From assembly GCA_034428935.1 (NCBI GenBank), contig DAOUHB010000121.1, forward strand, positions 1 to 6,153: a stretch of 6,153 nucleotides of DNA, written 5' to 3'. Below are positions 5,723 to 6,153 of this stretch, piece after piece (position 1 is the first letter of the stretch; every line of letters begins with the position of its first letter). Both the position numbers and the translations under genes were made by a program. This DNA comes from JAAYZQ01 sp034428935 (lineage in GTDB: Bacteria > Chloroflexota > Anaerolineae > JAAYZQ01). The notes under the pieces were generated by a model, which was not told the DNA's origin, did not search any database, and saw nothing but the letters and a program-made list of their open reading frames with translations.

Positions 5723-6153
5723 ATGAAACAGCGCCAGGATGCTCCCGGGCTCGTCAAGCCTTCCACCCGGGCCTTTCGCCAGGAGGCCCGCCGGACGCCC
5801 GGCTACTCTCTCTTTGACTTGCTCCACGGCTACGTCTATGCCCGCTGGCCCTACTTCTACATCGGCATCGGCCTGGGCAAACACCCGCTGGTCCGCGTCC
5901 TGGGGCCGGCCGTGCGCCTCGTGGGCCGGCTGCTCCCCAAGGGCCAGGACGGCGCCGGCGGGGGCACTGTTGCCGACGGGTATCACGGCAAGGTCGTGCC
6001 CCTGGAGGCCGCGACGCAGCTCGTCACCGTCCAGGAGGACGTGGACCTGGGCGACCTGGAGCAGACCATCCCCTATCCCGTGGCCCGCGACATCGTGCTC
6101 AAGAACCCCGATCACATAGTCGCCCTCGAATGCCCCTGCCGCAGCGCCCGCGA
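5723..6153 (+). CDS. Putative iron-sulfur (ferredoxin-like) protein with ECPCR motif, 3' end cut off
   Basis: The frame from the ATG at 5723 stays open to the window end: 143 complete codons plus two bases. The N-terminus is basic and then aromatic-rich (SLFDLLHGYVYARWPYFYIG, about 29-48), followed by a hydrophobic/basic helix (about 52-70) that could lie on the membrane. There is no clear signal peptide. A Gly-rich turn and YHGKVVPLEAA lead to PYPVARDIVLKNPDHIVALE and then C137-P-C139-R140 just before the cut. I recall the same arrangement from uncharacterised bacterial proteins annotated as 4Fe-4S ferredoxin-like, which carry more cysteines after the CPCR motif. This resemblance is from memory and the Fe-S assignment is inference. 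A consensus ribosome binding site and a 22-nt gap place it in one operon with the nitroreductase lipoprotein, so the two may share electrons. Confidence 0.7.
   Translation, partial: MKQRQDAPGLVKPSTRAFRQEARRTPGYSLFDLLHGYVYARWPYFYIGIGLGKHPLVRVLGPAVRLVGRLLPKGQDGAGGGTVADGYHGKVVPLEAATQLVTVQEDVDLGDLEQTIPYPVARDIVLKNPDHIVALECPCRSAR

Noticed and set aside
3868..5766. A 632-codon open frame on the minus strand opposite era and the nitroreductase gene
   Set aside because: It is antisense to two clearly recognised proteins, its product is a low-complexity Gly/His/Leu/Asp/Val-rich sequence with no motif, and long antisense frames are expected in GC-rich coding DNA.

Overview
The window reads as a piece of a high-GC bacterial chromosome. 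Six same-strand genes are packed head to tail after one well-formed promoter, and a divergent gene is cut off at the left edge. Gene density, G/C-rich third codon positions, a multi-GAF cytosolic histidine kinase and the ECPCR-type protein at the right end suggest a Chloroflexota (Anaerolineae-like) genome. This is inferred from remembered family resemblance and was not tested.

Left edge (1-265): a minus-strand gene begins at 86 and runs off the window. Its first 28 residues end in a PEHRRGR motif that resembles the start of certain DDE transposases. It has its own Shine-Dalgarno and an extended -10 (TGGTATAAT on the minus strand). An imperfect AT-rich dyad lies at 152-165, within the minus-strand promoter. 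A separate plus-strand promoter (TTGACT, 18 nt, TACAAT) drives the rightward genes.

Rightward cluster (266-6153): (1) an adenosine deaminase-family metallohydrolase with all metal and catalytic residues; (2) a soluble sensor histidine kinase with two GAF domains, the first rich in cysteine, overlapping the deaminase stop codon by 4 nt through a TTG start; (3) a YhhQ-type queuosine-precursor transporter 5 nt downstream; (4) the ribosome-assembly GTPase Era, with an acidic N-terminal extension; (5) a predicted lipoprotein carrying a SagB/ThcOx-like nitroreductase domain; (6) the start of a protein with a CPCR cysteine motif, cut by the window end. Gaps are -4, 5, 31, 96 and 22 nt. I see no convincing terminator between the genes, so they may be one transcript, although the 96-nt gap after era could hold a boundary.

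Functionally the first four genes mix nucleoside metabolism (deaminase), tRNA modification supply (transporter), ribosome maturation (Era) and a sensor kinase with no response regulator in view. The last two look like a redox pair: a flavin enzyme outside the membrane and a putative Fe-S protein. No RNA genes, CRISPR arrays or complete mobile elements are visible. I find no clearly undescribed system. The most unusual points are the cysteine-rich GAF domain, the lipoprotein nitroreductase next to the CPCR protein, and the uncertain substrate of the deaminase.
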